A stretch of 64,000 nucleotides of DNA from Segatella copri DSM 18205. GTDB taxonomy: Bacteria > Bacteroidota > Bacteroidia > Bacteroidales > Bacteroidaceae. The translations under genes were made by a program, and so were the position numbers. Below are positions 41,393 through 50,296 of the stretch, one piece after another. Location of the stretch: assembly GCF_025151535.1 (NCBI RefSeq), contig NZ_CP102288.1, positions 687,501-751,500 of the forward strand. The letters run 5' to 3'. Position 1 is the first letter of the stretch, and every line of letters begins with the position of its first letter. The notes under the pieces are model-generated. The model saw only the letters and a list, made by a program, of their open reading frames with translations. It searched no databases and was not told where the DNA came from.

Positions 41393-42916
41393 ATGGCATT
41401 ACCAATAAATATAGAAAGCCTTCTTAGTGGAAGTGCAGTAGAAAGCAACCAGCTTGAATACAAGGAAGGTTGGAATCCAGATACAATATATCGTAGCATC
41501 TGTGCCTTTGCCAATGATTTTGAAGACACTGGTGGTGGGTATATCATTGTTGGTGTAAAGGAAGAACGCGGTCATGCTGTTCGTCCTGTTTTAGGTGTTA
41601 ATCCTAATTTGATAGAACAGATAGAGAAGGATATGGTTGGTTACAATAATCTTATCCGTCCATACTATCAACCTCGTCTTTTCATTGAAGAGGTTGATGG
41701 CAAGACTATTCTTGTAATCAAAGTGACGGCAGGAGAACGCCGTCCATATAAGGTGCCTGATCGTATTACTGCAAAGCAGAAGGATTTCAACTATTATATC
41801 CGCTATAATAGTAGTAGCATTGTGCCGAAAGATGAGTATGAACGTGAGCTGATAAATTTGGCTAATCGTACACCTTTTGACGACCGTGGCAATGATCAGA
41901 TAAGTCTTAGGGATATTTCGGCTACTTTGTTGAGAGACTTTCTTGTTGAAGTAGGTAGTAATTTGGCAGATCAAGATCTATCGGGTGAAAACTTGAAAAT
42001 AGTTCTTGACCAAATGGACTTGTTGGAAACTACACCAGAAGGTTTCAAGGTCAAGAATGTTGCTGCGATGATGTTCTGTGAGCATCCTGAGAAATTCTTC
42101 AAAATGACCCAGGTTGAAATCGTAATATTCCCTAAGGGGAGATTACAAGATCCTGATAATATGATAGAGATTGCACCGATAAGGGGTTGTGTGCCTAAGA
42201 TGATTCGTGATACGATGAATTATCTCAAGACAAATATTATTCAGAAAACAATTCATAAGCCAGAGGATACCGAACGTTCCGTTGTTACATATAATTATCC
42301 TTATCAAGCTTTGGAAGAAGCTGTCGTAAACAGCCTTTATCATCGCAGTTATATTGAAAGAGAACCTGTTGAGATAACTATCGAACCAGATAAGATTAGT
42401 ATTCTCAATTTTGGAGGACCTAATCACACAATATCTATGCAGGCTATAAAAGAAGCTCGTATGCTTCGTTCTCGTCGATACACAAATCGCCGATTGGGAG
42501 AGTTCTTAAAGGAATTGAATTTGACAGAGGGTAGAGCTACGGGGATTCCTACTATTCAGCAGAAGTTGCAGGAAAACGGTTCGCCTCGTGCAATAATTGA
42601 GACCGATGAGGAACGTACATATTTCTTAATCGATATACCATGTAATTTAGACTATATCGGTGTGCCTATTGGTAAAGAATGCAAGAAAGAATGCAAGAAA
42701 GAATGCAAGAAAGAACAGTCTGAATTACAGATGCTTATCATGGGGGCGTTGTCTGAAAATGCTAAGTTAACAATACCAGAATTAGCAAGAATGATGGGCA
42801 TATCTGCAAGAAAGATTTCTCAGGAACTAAAGTCTTTACAGGAAGAATTTCAGGTCTTGAAACGTGAAGGAGGTCGCAAGAATGGTTATTGGGTAGTATT
42901 GAATCATGACGTGTAA
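41393..42916 (+). CDS. AlbA_2/Schlafen-like DNA-binding protein with HATPase-like domain
   Basis: The 507-residue protein has an N-terminal AlbA_2 domain (about 15-130, ESNQLEYKEGWNPDTIYRSI then GGGYIIVGVKEE), a middle ATPase-like region of the HATPase_c_4 type (YPYQALEEAVVNSLYHRSYI, ISILNFGGP, EGRATGIPTIQQKL) and a C-terminal winged helix (LTIPELARMMGISARKISQE). Between the last two is a Lys/Cys-rich tract (KECKKECKKECKKEQ) made by three 12-bp repeats. Such proteins are probable transcription regulators or defence-linked; the role is not known. Confidence 0.8.
   Translation: MALPINIESLLSGSAVESNQLEYKEGWNPDTIYRSICAFANDFEDTGGGYIIVGVKEERGHAVRPVLGVNPNLIEQIEKDMVGYNNLIRPYYQPRLFIEEVDGKTILVIKVTAGERRPYKVPDRITAKQKDFNYYIRYNSSSIVPKDEYERELINLANRTPFDDRGNDQISLRDISATLLRDFLVEVGSNLADQDLSGENLKIVLDQMDLLETTPEGFKVKNVAAMMFCEHPEKFFKMTQVEIVIFPKGRLQDPDNMIEIAPIRGCVPKMIRDTMNYLKTNIIQKTIHKPEDTERSVVTYNYPYQALEEAVVNSLYHRSYIEREPVEITIEPDKISILNFGGPNHTISMQAIKEARMLRSRRYTNRRLGEFLKELNLTEGRATGIPTIQQKLQENGSPRAIIETDEERTYFLIDIPCNLDYIGVPIGKECKKECKKECKKEQSELQMLIMGALSENAKLTIPELARMMGISARKISQELKSLQEEFQVLKREGGRKNGYWVVLNHDV
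42674..42709 (+). repeat. Three in-frame 12-bp tandem repeats
   Basis: AAAGAATGCAAG repeats exactly three times (42674-42685, 42686-42697, 42698-42709), encoding KECK units. Slippage would add or remove four residues without a frameshift in the linker before the winged helix. Confidence 0.85.
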
Positions 42917-43030
42917 AACGTATTATAAAATACAATTTATTTCTGTACGATAGCAAGTGCTTTCTAAAGTAACTCGAATGGTTGGGAGTTATTCAGAGCA
43001 TAACTTGCTATCGTCAGATATTTCGTTCTG

Positions 43031-46000
43031 TTACGGATAGATTTCGATATGGCTGCTGCCGGAGTTGCCATTCTTGATAATCCTTATCTGGGTGGTGATG
43101 CGCTCGCTCATCGTGTCGGTATGACTGATGACGCCCACCTTCTTGCCTTGCGAACTTTGCAGCATGGCGAGGGAGTCGATGACGGTGGCTAGGGTATCGG
43201 GGTCGAGGGTTCCAAAGCCTTCGTCGATGAACAGGTTTTCGAAGGAGATGTTGCGGGAGGATAATGCCGACAGGCCCAAGGCGAGACCGAGACTCACGAT
43301 GAAGGTTTCGCCACCTGATAGGGAGGTGGTGTCTCGGATGTCGTCGGCACGGTCGTGGTCGATGACTCGGATGCCCAAGGAATGCTTTACCTGCTGCAGT
43401 TCGTAACGGCTGTTGAACTTTCTGATTTCCTGGTTGGCGTGCGCTATCAGGAAACTGAGTGTATAGCATTGGGCTATCTTGCGCAGCGTCTTGCCGTCAG
43501 CTCCGATGGCATCCGTAATGGCTGTCCAGTCGTCCTTTTCCTGTGTTACTAGATTCAGAGCCTCAGCCTTGTCACCCAACTGCTTCACGGCTTCCTGATG
43601 GTTCTGCATCCTGGCGTTGGCAGCAATCAGTTCGTTGCGCTGGCTTCTCTCCTGATACTCCTGCTGAATGGCTAGGAGAGCATCACGGGTTTGGGCAGGC
43701 TGATGTTCCAAGTGCTGCTGATGCGCCTTTTCTGCACTCTGGTAAAGGGCGGTAGTCGAAGCCACGGCTTTCTCCTTTTCGTCCTTTTCCCGTCGGATAG
43801 CGTTCCAATCTTCGGCAGAGTGAAGCATCTCCCGGATGGTATTTCGGTCGATAAGGCTTGGCTCGATGCTTCTTTCCTCGATGCCTTCCTCTTCGGAGTC
43901 TTTTCCTTCGATGCTCTTTTCTTCAAGCTGCTTGTTGTATTCCTCAATCCAAAGGTCGAGTTCCTTTTCCTTCGCCAGCAGATTCTCTTTCATCGTCTTG
44001 TTCTGAGACAGCATGGTTTGATGCGAACCTTTGCTGTTGGCGAGTTCCGCCTTCAGTTTGTTAATGTTCTCGTTCTGCTTATCTGCTGCTTTTGTTGCCT
44101 CATCCTTTGCTGCTGTCAGTCTTTGTTCAGCCGCGTCTGGTTCTTCGCCATTCAGAATCTGCTGGTATTGCGCCTGCCATTCCTCCATTTCCTTCTTGGC
44201 GCTATTCCATGCCTGAAGGGCTTTCACGTAAGCCTCCTCCTTACTCTTCTGTTGCGAGATGAGGTTGGATGTAAGTGCTTTTTGCTCAGCTAGTTTTGTT
44301 GCGCAGGTTGAAGTGCTTTCTTGGGCTTTGTTCTGTATAGTAGAAGCCTTGCTTTCATACGCAGCTTCATCCTTTACAGCCTTATCCTTGAGTTGGGTCA
44401 GCCGTTCTATCTCTTTCTGAATCTTGTTAAAGAGGCTCAGTTTGCTGCTCGCATCTTTCGCCTTGTTTTCATAGATAGGCAAGAGCGATTTCAGTTCTGC
44501 CTCTGCCTTTGGAATCTTTGGATACTGGGCGATGAGCGCCTTCCAATCCTCTTCGTAAGTTGCTATTTCTTCCGAGAGCTTTTCCTGTTGTTTCTGGAGC
44601 GTCTGTACTTCGCCATCGTTCTGTTTTCTCTCGCCGGAAAGAACCTTCTCCTCTTTCTGCTGCAGTTTCAGCAGATTCTCCTTGACTTTCAGAAGTTGAG
44701 AGAGTTCCGTGGTGGCTTCCTCAAACTGTCTGTTGTCGGTATGATAAGGATGGGTCGTGCTGCCACAGAGCGGACACGGTTTGCCTTCGGTCAGGTTGGC
44801 ACGATGAATCTCCCATTTCTCGCTCACCATGAGGGTATAGGCATTTCTCAGCGTCAGGGTCTCTTGTGTCAGCGCCTCGATGGTCAACTTGCCCAGGGCT
44901 GCATCTATCTCAGCGTTTCTCTTGCCCAAGACCAGGATGCGCTCCTCATTCTTCTGCTTTTCTTTTGTGGCAGTATCGAGATGAGCCACAACCTTGATGG
45001 CTTGCTGGACATCCTGCAGTTTCTTTTCGGCTGCCGATTTATGGCTCTGCAGCTCCTCTATGTTCTGTCCGGCAGTCTTATTTCTTTCCGTCTCCCAAGC
45101 CTGTTCAGCGGCTTGCGTCGCTTCGTGCAGAACCTGTTTCTGCTTGGCAATCTCTTCCTGTGTTGTTTTGAGGGCAAGGTTCGCTTTCTCCGTTTCTGCT
45201 TCCCATTTTTGGATGTTTCGGGCGTTTTCCTCCACGTCTTTCTGGGCAGTTTGATTCTCTTTCTGAGCCAACTCCAATGCCTCTTTCTTTTCTTTCAGAT
45301 TCGGCATCGCCGCTTCCATTTTGGCTTTCAGCGCTCTTGCTTCTGCGATGACCGGCAGCGCCTTTTCCAGCTGTTCCTGTGCCTTGCTTACTGCTTCCTT
45401 CAGACTGGCGAGAGTTTTCTCGCTTTCGCTGATGGCAGACTCTTGACTTTTGATGTTTCCTTCCGCTTTCAGAATGTTTTCTTCCTGCTCGTGGATGCTT
45501 TGCGTCTGTCGCTCTACTTCCTGCAGCAGGTTGACGGCTGGCTGTACTTCATCGTGCAACTGAAGACGGAGAATCTGGGCTTGCATCGCTTTAATGGCAT
45601 CTGCTGCTTGCTCCATATCAGTCTGGCAAATAGTGATTTGCTTGATTTGCTTATCGTTTTCCTCAAACCATTGCAGGTCTTTCGAAATGGCTTGCAACTG
45701 GCTGTCGAGTTCCTTCTCAGCCTTTTCCAAGCGGGCGATTTCCTCCTTCAGTTGGGCGAGTTCTTCATCGTTCAGCAGGTTCTGTTTAACGGCTTCCACC
45801 GATGCTGCCATCTGGTTGTAGGCATCCGTCGCCTGGTCTTTCGCCTTCTTGATTTCAGTAGCGATGTTCGTATAAGTTTCCTCGCATCCGATGAGTTTTT
45901 CCAGGAGTTCGTACCGCTCGTTTTCCTTCGCCGTCAGGAAGTTGGCAAATGAGCCTTGGGCGATGAGTACGGTGCGGAGAAACTGGTCGTAGTCGAGTCC

Positions 46001-46486
46001 GATGATGTTCGGCAGCTCGTTCCAGTCGGCAGTTTCCTCCGTTATCTCTTCGCCGTTTCTTGTGATTTTATAGAGCGCAGTCTTGGCGTTCTCGTAGCGC
46101 ACTCTCTGGAATCTGACGTGCCATTCTGCGCGATAGATGCTGCCGTTGTTGGCAAGGAAGGTGAGTTTGCTGTAGCCTTCCTTCTTGCCCCGGGTCAGGA
46201 TGTTTCGGCTGTCGGTAGGTGCCAGACGGTTACTTTCGCTGGCATCGGCAGCTCCGAAAATCTCGATGTTCTGGTTCTTGTCGCCTTTCTTCCTGGGGTA
46301 GCGAGGGGCGCGGTTGTAGAGAGCCAGACAGATAGCATCGAGTAGGGTGGACTTGCCACTTCCCGTCGGACCTACGATGCTGAAGATGGTGCTCTCGCCT
46401 AAGGCACCTTCTTCAAAGTTGATGACCTCGCCTCCCTGTTTGTCAAGCGAAGCGAGGTTGAGTATTTCGAGTTGTAGGAATTTCAT
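43031..46486 (-). CDS. sbcC: SbcC, exonuclease subunit (SMC-like ATPase)
   Basis: The 1151-residue protein has the Rad50/SbcC layout: N-terminal Walker A (VGPTGSGKSTLLDAICLALY), long coiled coils (about 190-900) around a central CPLCGS zinc hook (about 575), and a C-terminal signature LSGGETFIVSLGLALGLSAL with Walker B LFIDEGFGTLD. With SbcD it forms the Mre11-Rad50-like nuclease that cleaves hairpins and protein-blocked ends. The start overlaps the sbcD stop by 4 bp. Confidence 0.93.
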   Translation of the reverse strand: MKFLQLEILNLASLDKQGGEVINFEEGALGESTIFSIVGPTGSGKSTLLDAICLALYNRAPRYPRKKGDKNQNIEIFGAADASESNRLAPTDSRNILTRGKKEGYSKLTFLANNGSIYRAEWHVRFQRVRYENAKTALYKITRNGEEITEETADWNELPNIIGLDYDQFLRTVLIAQGSFANFLTAKENERYELLEKLIGCEETYTNIATEIKKAKDQATDAYNQMAASVEAVKQNLLNDEELAQLKEEIARLEKAEKELDSQLQAISKDLQWFEENDKQIKQITICQTDMEQAADAIKAMQAQILRLQLHDEVQPAVNLLQEVERQTQSIHEQEENILKAEGNIKSQESAISESEKTLASLKEAVSKAQEQLEKALPVIAEARALKAKMEAAMPNLKEKKEALELAQKENQTAQKDVEENARNIQKWEAETEKANLALKTTQEEIAKQKQVLHEATQAAEQAWETERNKTAGQNIEELQSHKSAAEKKLQDVQQAIKVVAHLDTATKEKQKNEERILVLGKRNAEIDAALGKLTIEALTQETLTLRNAYTLMVSEKWEIHRANLTEGKPCPLCGSTTHPYHTDNRQFEEATTELSQLLKVKENLLKLQQKEEKVLSGERKQNDGEVQTLQKQQEKLSEEIATYEEDWKALIAQYPKIPKAEAELKSLLPIYENKAKDASSKLSLFNKIQKEIERLTQLKDKAVKDEAAYESKASTIQNKAQESTSTCATKLAEQKALTSNLISQQKSKEEAYVKALQAWNSAKKEMEEWQAQYQQILNGEEPDAAEQRLTAAKDEATKAADKQNENINKLKAELANSKGSHQTMLSQNKTMKENLLAKEKELDLWIEEYNKQLEEKSIEGKDSEEEGIEERSIEPSLIDRNTIREMLHSAEDWNAIRREKDEKEKAVASTTALYQSAEKAHQQHLEHQPAQTRDALLAIQQEYQERSQRNELIAANARMQNHQEAVKQLGDKAEALNLVTQEKDDWTAITDAIGADGKTLRKIAQCYTLSFLIAHANQEIRKFNSRYELQQVKHSLGIRVIDHDRADDIRDTTSLSGGETFIVSLGLALGLSALSSRNISFENLFIDEGFGTLDPDTLATVIDSLAMLQSSQGKKVGVISHTDTMSERITTQIRIIKNGNSGSSHIEIYP

Positions 46487-47796
46487 AATGATGATGTCGT
46501 TAATAAATCGGATAACATTTTCTCCTGTCTTTCGTTCATCGGAGCGTTGTGTCTGATGGCGAAGGCTTCCTTCAGCGTGTCGAGCGGAGGACGGTTGATG
46601 ATGTCTTCTATGCTGGTGATATGCTGGGAACCCTGGATGGTGGAGAGGTCCAGTTGCGGGATGATGCGCTGGATTTTGCAGAGCACGGCATCCTTTTCGT
46701 TGACGAGTTTCTCCAGTTCCTTGATGTCATCGCTGGTCAGTTTCTCCTGTTTCACCTTCAGCATCACGTAGTCGAAATGGTCGCTCAGTTCGCCGTCTGT
46801 TCTCTCCGAGAGTTCAGAATTGATGAGCTTCTGCCATTTCTTGAAGGTCAGCTCTTCCTCATCTTCGGGCAGGATGCGGAGGGCGTGCTGAGGCTTGTAT
46901 TCCAGGAAATCTACTTTCCATTCCTTACTCTTGCCGGTTTCCTTTCCTTCCTCCTCTTCTCCGTGTTCTATGGTGATGAGGTCGATGCCGTGGGTGTAGT
47001 CTTTCTCGGCAAACGACATCGGGAGGATACTTCCCGTATATCTTGCCCAGTCGGTATTCCAGATATGTTGCCGCTTGTGGATGTGTCCGCAAGTCATATA
47101 GTCGGGATGGTCGTTCCATCCTTCCAGGTCCACTTCCTCCTGTCCGCCGATGATGATTTTCTCGCTCGCATCCTTTTTGGCGATATCCGAACCCTTGGCG
47201 TACATGTGTGCCATCATGATGCATTTCCTGCCCGGGTATTTCTGTCGAGCCTCAGCCGTCAGTTCTCTCAGAAAGTCGTTGACACCCTGCGAATAACTGG
47301 CGTTCTGCACCACATCGCTTCTTAGGAAAGGTACGGCGAGGATGATGACTTCTTCTCCTGCCTCGTTGGTTACGGGGATGATGAGGTCATCGAAGGAATA
47401 TATCCAATGTCCGCCGGTTTTATCATCGTCCTCGCTTTCTCCCTGCTTCCAGATTTTCCTTACGTTTCCTCTTATTTCCACGTGGTATCGGGTGAGCAGC
47501 GGACGGGGAGCCTCCAGTCGGCTGGCGGAATCGTGGTTGCCGGCGGTAATGATAACCTGCATGTTCGGGCACAGTTGGGTAGCATCGGCAAGAAACTCGT
47601 AATAAACGGTCTGTGCCGCTGCCGATGGATTTCCGTTATCAAAGATGTCTCCTGCTATGAGGAGAGCATCGGGCTTTTGTTCAGCTATCTGTTCCAGGAG
47701 CCATTTCAGGAAATGCTTGTGTTCCGGCAGACGGTCGTTGCCGTGAAACAGGTTGCCCAGGTGCCAGTCGCTGGTTGCTAATATCTTCATACTCAT
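46483..47796 (-). CDS. sbcD: SbcD, exonuclease subunit (Mre11-like)
   Basis: I start at 47796 (MSMKILATSDWHLGNLFHG, 437 residues; the Met two codons later is also possible). The longer frame upstream is only the translated 22-bp repeats. Metallophosphatase motifs are TSDWHLG, LLIAGDIFDNGN, ITAGNHDSASRL, and the late TCGHIHKRQHI. It is the Mn-dependent nuclease of the SbcCD complex. Its 5' leader carries five 22-bp repeats (47831-47932). Confidence 0.93.
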   Translation of the reverse strand: MSMKILATSDWHLGNLFHGNDRLPEHKHFLKWLLEQIAEQKPDALLIAGDIFDNGNPSAAAQTVYYEFLADATQLCPNMQVIITAGNHDSASRLEAPRPLLTRYHVEIRGNVRKIWKQGESEDDDKTGGHWIYSFDDLIIPVTNEAGEEVIILAVPFLRSDVVQNASYSQGVNDFLRELTAEARQKYPGRKCIMMAHMYAKGSDIAKKDASEKIIIGGQEEVDLEGWNDHPDYMTCGHIHKRQHIWNTDWARYTGSILPMSFAEKDYTHGIDLITIEHGEEEEGKETGKSKEWKVDFLEYKPQHALRILPEDEEELTFKKWQKLINSELSERTDGELSDHFDYVMLKVKQEKLTSDDIKELEKLVNEKDAVLCKIQRIIPQLDLSTIQGSQHITSIEDIINRPPLDTLKEAFAIRHNAPMNERQEKMLSDLLTTSSL

Positions 47797-47830
47797 AAGA
47801 ATGTCTAATCTTTGTCTTTTTCTTTGTTTT

Positions 47831-47932
47831 TGGCTTGCAATCCTTTGGCCTTTTGCTTGCAATCCTTTGGCCTTTTGCTTACAATCCTTTGGCTTTTGGT
47901 TTGCAATCCTTTGACCTTTGGCTTGCAATCTG
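47831..47932 (-). repeat. Five tandem 22-bp repeats in the sbcD leader
   Basis: Units beginning near 47831, 47853, 47875, 47897 and 47919 share GGCTTGCAATCCTTTGGCCT. They lie between the sbcD start and a minus strand -7 box (TAACTTTG, 47937-47944), so they sit in its untranslated leader. The number of units may vary between strains. Confidence 0.8.
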
Positions 47933-48051
47933 ACTACAAAGTTAACACAATTATTTGGGATACGCAAAGAAATAAGCTCAAAAAACGAAGAATTATGGCC
48001 GGAAAAGTAAAGATATTCAGGAAAAGTCTTGTTTTATATCTGATAAAGTTG

Positions 48052-48060
48052 TATCTTTGC
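48052..48060 (+). promoter_or_regulatory. Promoter of the HU-like gene transcript
   Basis: TATCTTTGC is a consensus -7 box on the + strand, placing the transcript start about 15 nt before the tandem hairpins at 48076-48157. Confidence 0.65.
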
Positions 48061-48075
48061 ATAGTAGAAATCTTC

Positions 48076-48157
48076 GTTCACCGACGTTGAACCGACATTC
48101 ACCGACGTTGAACCGCCGTTCACCGACGATGAACGGACATTCAGCGTCGGTGAACGG
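48076..48157 (+). ncRNA. Tandem-hairpin leader of the HU-like gene
   Basis: Four small hairpins repeat about every 21 nt: GTTCA-TGAAC (48076-48092), TTCA-TGAA (48098-48112), CCGTTCA-TGAACGG (48116-48136) and TTCA-TGAA (48140-48154). Loops 1-3 read CCGACGT or CCGACGA and loop 4 reads GCGTCGG, which is complementary to them, allowing loop-loop contact. As an alternative, 48116-48128 pairs perfectly over 13 bp with 48145-48157, so two exclusive folds exist. The region is followed by ~130 nt of leader before the gene at 48294. Confidence 0.5.
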
Positions 48158-48293
48158 AGATTTCTCCTAGGATAAAATACTTTTCTTCCTAGGTTTGTGG
48201 TCTTTTCTTCTTAGGTATGATCATAAATGCTGTAGGATGCAAAGGCTGCTGCAATAAGGAGTGATAACAATCTTAATAAGAAAGGAAACTGAT

Positions 48294-48932
48294 ATGGCTA
48301 AGTACAAGTTGCAAGAGTTGAATGATTTGCGTGATGAAGGCAAGCGCAGAGTTTATCCCAAGATGGTGACCAACCGTACACTATCCCGAAAAGAGTTCGT
48401 CAAGATGATGCAGAACTACCATCGCGGTATTTCGGAAAGTACCACGGAGGCTGTATTGACCGATGTGGTTGATATGCTGACAGACATGCTCTCCATGGGG
48501 TACAACGTGAATCTGGAAGGTTTCGGCACCTTCTCCCTCTCCCTCGCTTTCGAGGATGAGAAGCCTAGGGAAATTCTGAATCCAGATGATAAGATGACGT
48601 ACCGCAAGGTGGGTGTGAAGGACATCAACTTCAAGGCGTCTCCTGAGTTTATCAAGGAGGTGAAGCGTGAAACCGACCGTGACCTGGAGCGTGATATGGG
48701 TGGTGTAAAGGTTATCCGTAAGCAGCTCTATTCCAAAGAAGAGCGCATCGCCCGTGCCCTGGAGGTGATAGAGAAGAACGGAGTCCTCACCCTAGGCGAT
48801 TATGCCTCCATCAACAACCTGAGCCGTACTTCTGCCTCTATGGAACTGAAGGAGCTGACCTGTGATAAATCTTCCCCGATAGATTCACTAGGCCGCGGCA
48901 GCCATAAGGTTTGGGTGAAGAGAAAAGAATAA
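48294..48932 (+). CDS. HU-like DNA-binding protein with C-terminal extension
   Basis: Starting at 48294 (MAKYKLQELNDLRDEGKRRV) gives 212 residues. The first ~125 residues match Bacteroidetes HU-HIG/HU-like domains (RKEFVKMMQNYHRGISESTT, VNLEGFGTFSLSLAFEDEKP, then INFKASPEFIKEVKRE). The rest (about 130-212) adds a winged-helix-like part (RIARALEVIEKNGVLTLGDY). It probably binds and bends DNA. Its leader holds the tandem hairpins at 48076-48157. Confidence 0.75.
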   Translation: MAKYKLQELNDLRDEGKRRVYPKMVTNRTLSRKEFVKMMQNYHRGISESTTEAVLTDVVDMLTDMLSMGYNVNLEGFGTFSLSLAFEDEKPREILNPDDKMTYRKVGVKDINFKASPEFIKEVKRETDRDLERDMGGVKVIRKQLYSKEERIARALEVIEKNGVLTLGDYASINNLSRTSASMELKELTCDKSSPIDSLGRGSHKVWVKRKE

Positions 48933-49009
48933 ATGCAAATATCTTTCAGAATATTTGTTAGTTTCAATTCTTTTTCGTATTTTTGCGGTGTAATAAAAAT
49001 GATAGTGTT

Positions 49010-49348
49010 ATGACGACAATAACAAGGGAACATCTTGAAGATGAGGTACTCAAGTCGATTCAGAAGAAAGCGGAGTCGATTATGCCGAAAGATGCCAAGG
49101 TTATCCTTTTCGGGTCAAGGGCTAGAAGGGATGCTAAAGCAGATTCCGACTGGGACATCCTTGTGCTTTTGAACAAGGATAAGATAGATGAGCAGGATCA
49201 TGATAATTACACCTATCCTCTTTGGGAATTGGGATGGCAAATCAATCAGATGATTCACCCGATAGTGTATTCGATGAAGGATTGGAACTGCAAAAAGGGT
49301 AGTCCCTTTTATAATAATGTAGAAGAGGAAGGGGTGATGCTATGCTAG
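49010..49348 (+). CDS. MNT-like nucleotidyltransferase domain protein
   Basis: Starting at 49010 (MTTITREHLEDEVLKSIQKK) behind a TATTTTTGC -7 box gives 112 residues. The MNT motif is KVILFGSRARRDAKADSDWD, giving GSxxR and two catalytic aspartates (DSDWDILV). This is the family of MNT-HEPN toxin-antitoxin antitoxins, which AMPylate HEPN toxins, but other roles exist. The partner gene begins inside its end (49342). Confidence 0.8.
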   Translation: MTTITREHLEDEVLKSIQKKAESIMPKDAKVILFGSRARRDAKADSDWDILVLLNKDKIDEQDHDNYTYPLWELGWQINQMIHPIVYSMKDWNCKKGSPFYNNVEEEGVMLC

Positions 49349-49500
49349 AAAAAAAGGATAATGGTATGCCGACAGATAGCCGCTATTTTGCGCAAAAAGC
49401 AATAGATGCCGCAGATGAATTGTGGGATAAGGGCTTGATAGATGAAAATACTATTGAGCAATGGAAGCATGAACATATGAGAACGCCTTATTCTGAATAA
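49342..49500 (+). CDS. Small acidic protein overlapping the nucleotidyltransferase gene
   Basis: The ATG at 49342 overlaps the previous stop by 7 bp (ATGCTAG). The 52-residue product (MLEKKDNGMPTDSRYFAQKA, later ELWDKGLIDENTIEQWKHEH) sits where a HEPN partner normally lies, but is far shorter than a HEPN domain (~130) and lacks Rx4-6H. It may be a remnant of one or a different small partner. Translational coupling supports a real gene. Confidence 0.6.
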   Translation: MLEKKDNGMPTDSRYFAQKAIDAADELWDKGLIDENTIEQWKHEHMRTPYSE

Positions 49501-49549
49501 ATGCAGCGGATTGTATTAAAATAGATGTTTAATTTAATGTCCAATAATT

Positions 49550-49780
49550 ATGGAGCAGATTACCATAGATTTTAAGAACGCTTTTGATTGTTCCAAGAAG
49601 GAAAAGTCGAAGGTTTGTCGCTCTGGCTATGTACGTTTGGTTCGTTTTATGGATGATAAGAAGCATACTAGACCACAAGTGTATGAGGGCGATTTGTTGG
49701 AGGCTATTATGGATGTAAAGAGGGGGAATGTCAAGAACTTCGATACATTGGAGGATATGATGAACTATCTGGAAGCTTAG
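49550..49780 (+). CDS. Hypothetical small protein (76 aa)
   Basis: The ORF reads MEQITIDFKNAFDCSKKEKS, with CRSGYVRLVRFMDDKKHTRP and the acidic end NFDTLEDMMNYLEA. It lies 49 bp after the small gene at 49342 and may belong to the same transcript. Size and charge would suit a toxin-antitoxin or phage-derived protein, but no family is recognised. Confidence 0.5.
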   Translation: MEQITIDFKNAFDCSKKEKSKVCRSGYVRLVRFMDDKKHTRPQVYEGDLLEAIMDVKRGNVKNFDTLEDMMNYLEA

Positions 49781-49830
49781 ACATGAGTATAAAATGCCTG
49801 GTTAAGAAGTAAATCATTGAACTTTTGCAT

Positions 49831-49930
49831 GTGGTTCAAGCACGGGCTGAAGGCCCAAAAGCTCCTAGCCCAGGGCAACACCCTGGGTATTAAGATGTTG
49901 TATCCCTGCGCCCTGTAAGGGCAAAAGCCT
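49831..49930 (+). repeat. Three-hairpin intergenic repeat, copy B
   Basis: GTGGTTCAAG, then GGGCTGAAGGCCC, AGCTCCTAGCCCAGGGCAAC, CCCTGGGT and GCCCTGTAAGGGCAAAAGC. It matches copy C in reverse orientation over nearly the whole length. Confidence 0.8.
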
Positions 49931-49977
49931 TGAATATATGCTGCTTTATAACCGATTTTATTGTGATTTGCAAGAAA

Positions 49978-50171
49978 CTATTTTTCTTTTAAATCATTTG
50001 CCGACTTTTCGAAATCAGCTTTGATTTCATCTAATAGTGGATTTCTGTTTTAGCATAAATGTCAATGCCATCATATTGTTTTGCTCTTTCGAGCATCTCC
50101 TCTTTATGTTTTAGGAGTTGTTTAAACTTTCTGATGTTTTCCTCCTTTGTATTGTTCTTTATTGCTTGCAT
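49978..50171 (-). pseudogene. Small ORF with strong RBS and a probable frameshift
   Basis: The start at 50171 has an unusually strong site for this genome, AAAGGAGG six nt upstream, and a promoter (TATCTTTGCC near 50212-50221). It encodes 46 residues (MQAIKNNTKEENIRKFKQLL to KTEIHY). At a four-base A-run (forward T-run 50048-50051) a one-base change would instead continue as KNRNPLLDEIKADFEKS and NDLKEK to a TAG at 49980-49978, giving a ~70-residue protein. The alternative tail is protein-like, so a frameshift (true or sequencing) is likely. It resembles small antitoxins. Confidence 0.45.
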
Positions 50172-50282
50172 AATAACCTCCTTTTTAATGTTATTGTTAT
50201 TAATTTGGTGGCAAAGATAAGAAAAGTAAATGAGATATGCAAGAAAAAAGACCCAAAATTTTGTGAACCCAATTCTTTTTCG

Positions 50283-50290
50283 TACTTTTG
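50283..50290 (+). promoter_or_regulatory. Promoter of the restriction-like operon leader
   Basis: TACTTTTG with following CAG (50283-50293) is a -7-type element. It predicts a transcript start near 50297 and therefore a leader of ~490 nt before the methyltransferase start at 50788. Confidence 0.5.
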
Positions 50291-50296
50291 CAGTTG

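Noticed and set aside
47831..47932. N-terminal extension of SbcD
   Set aside because: The longer frame only translates the 22-bp repeats and precedes the conserved metallophosphatase start.
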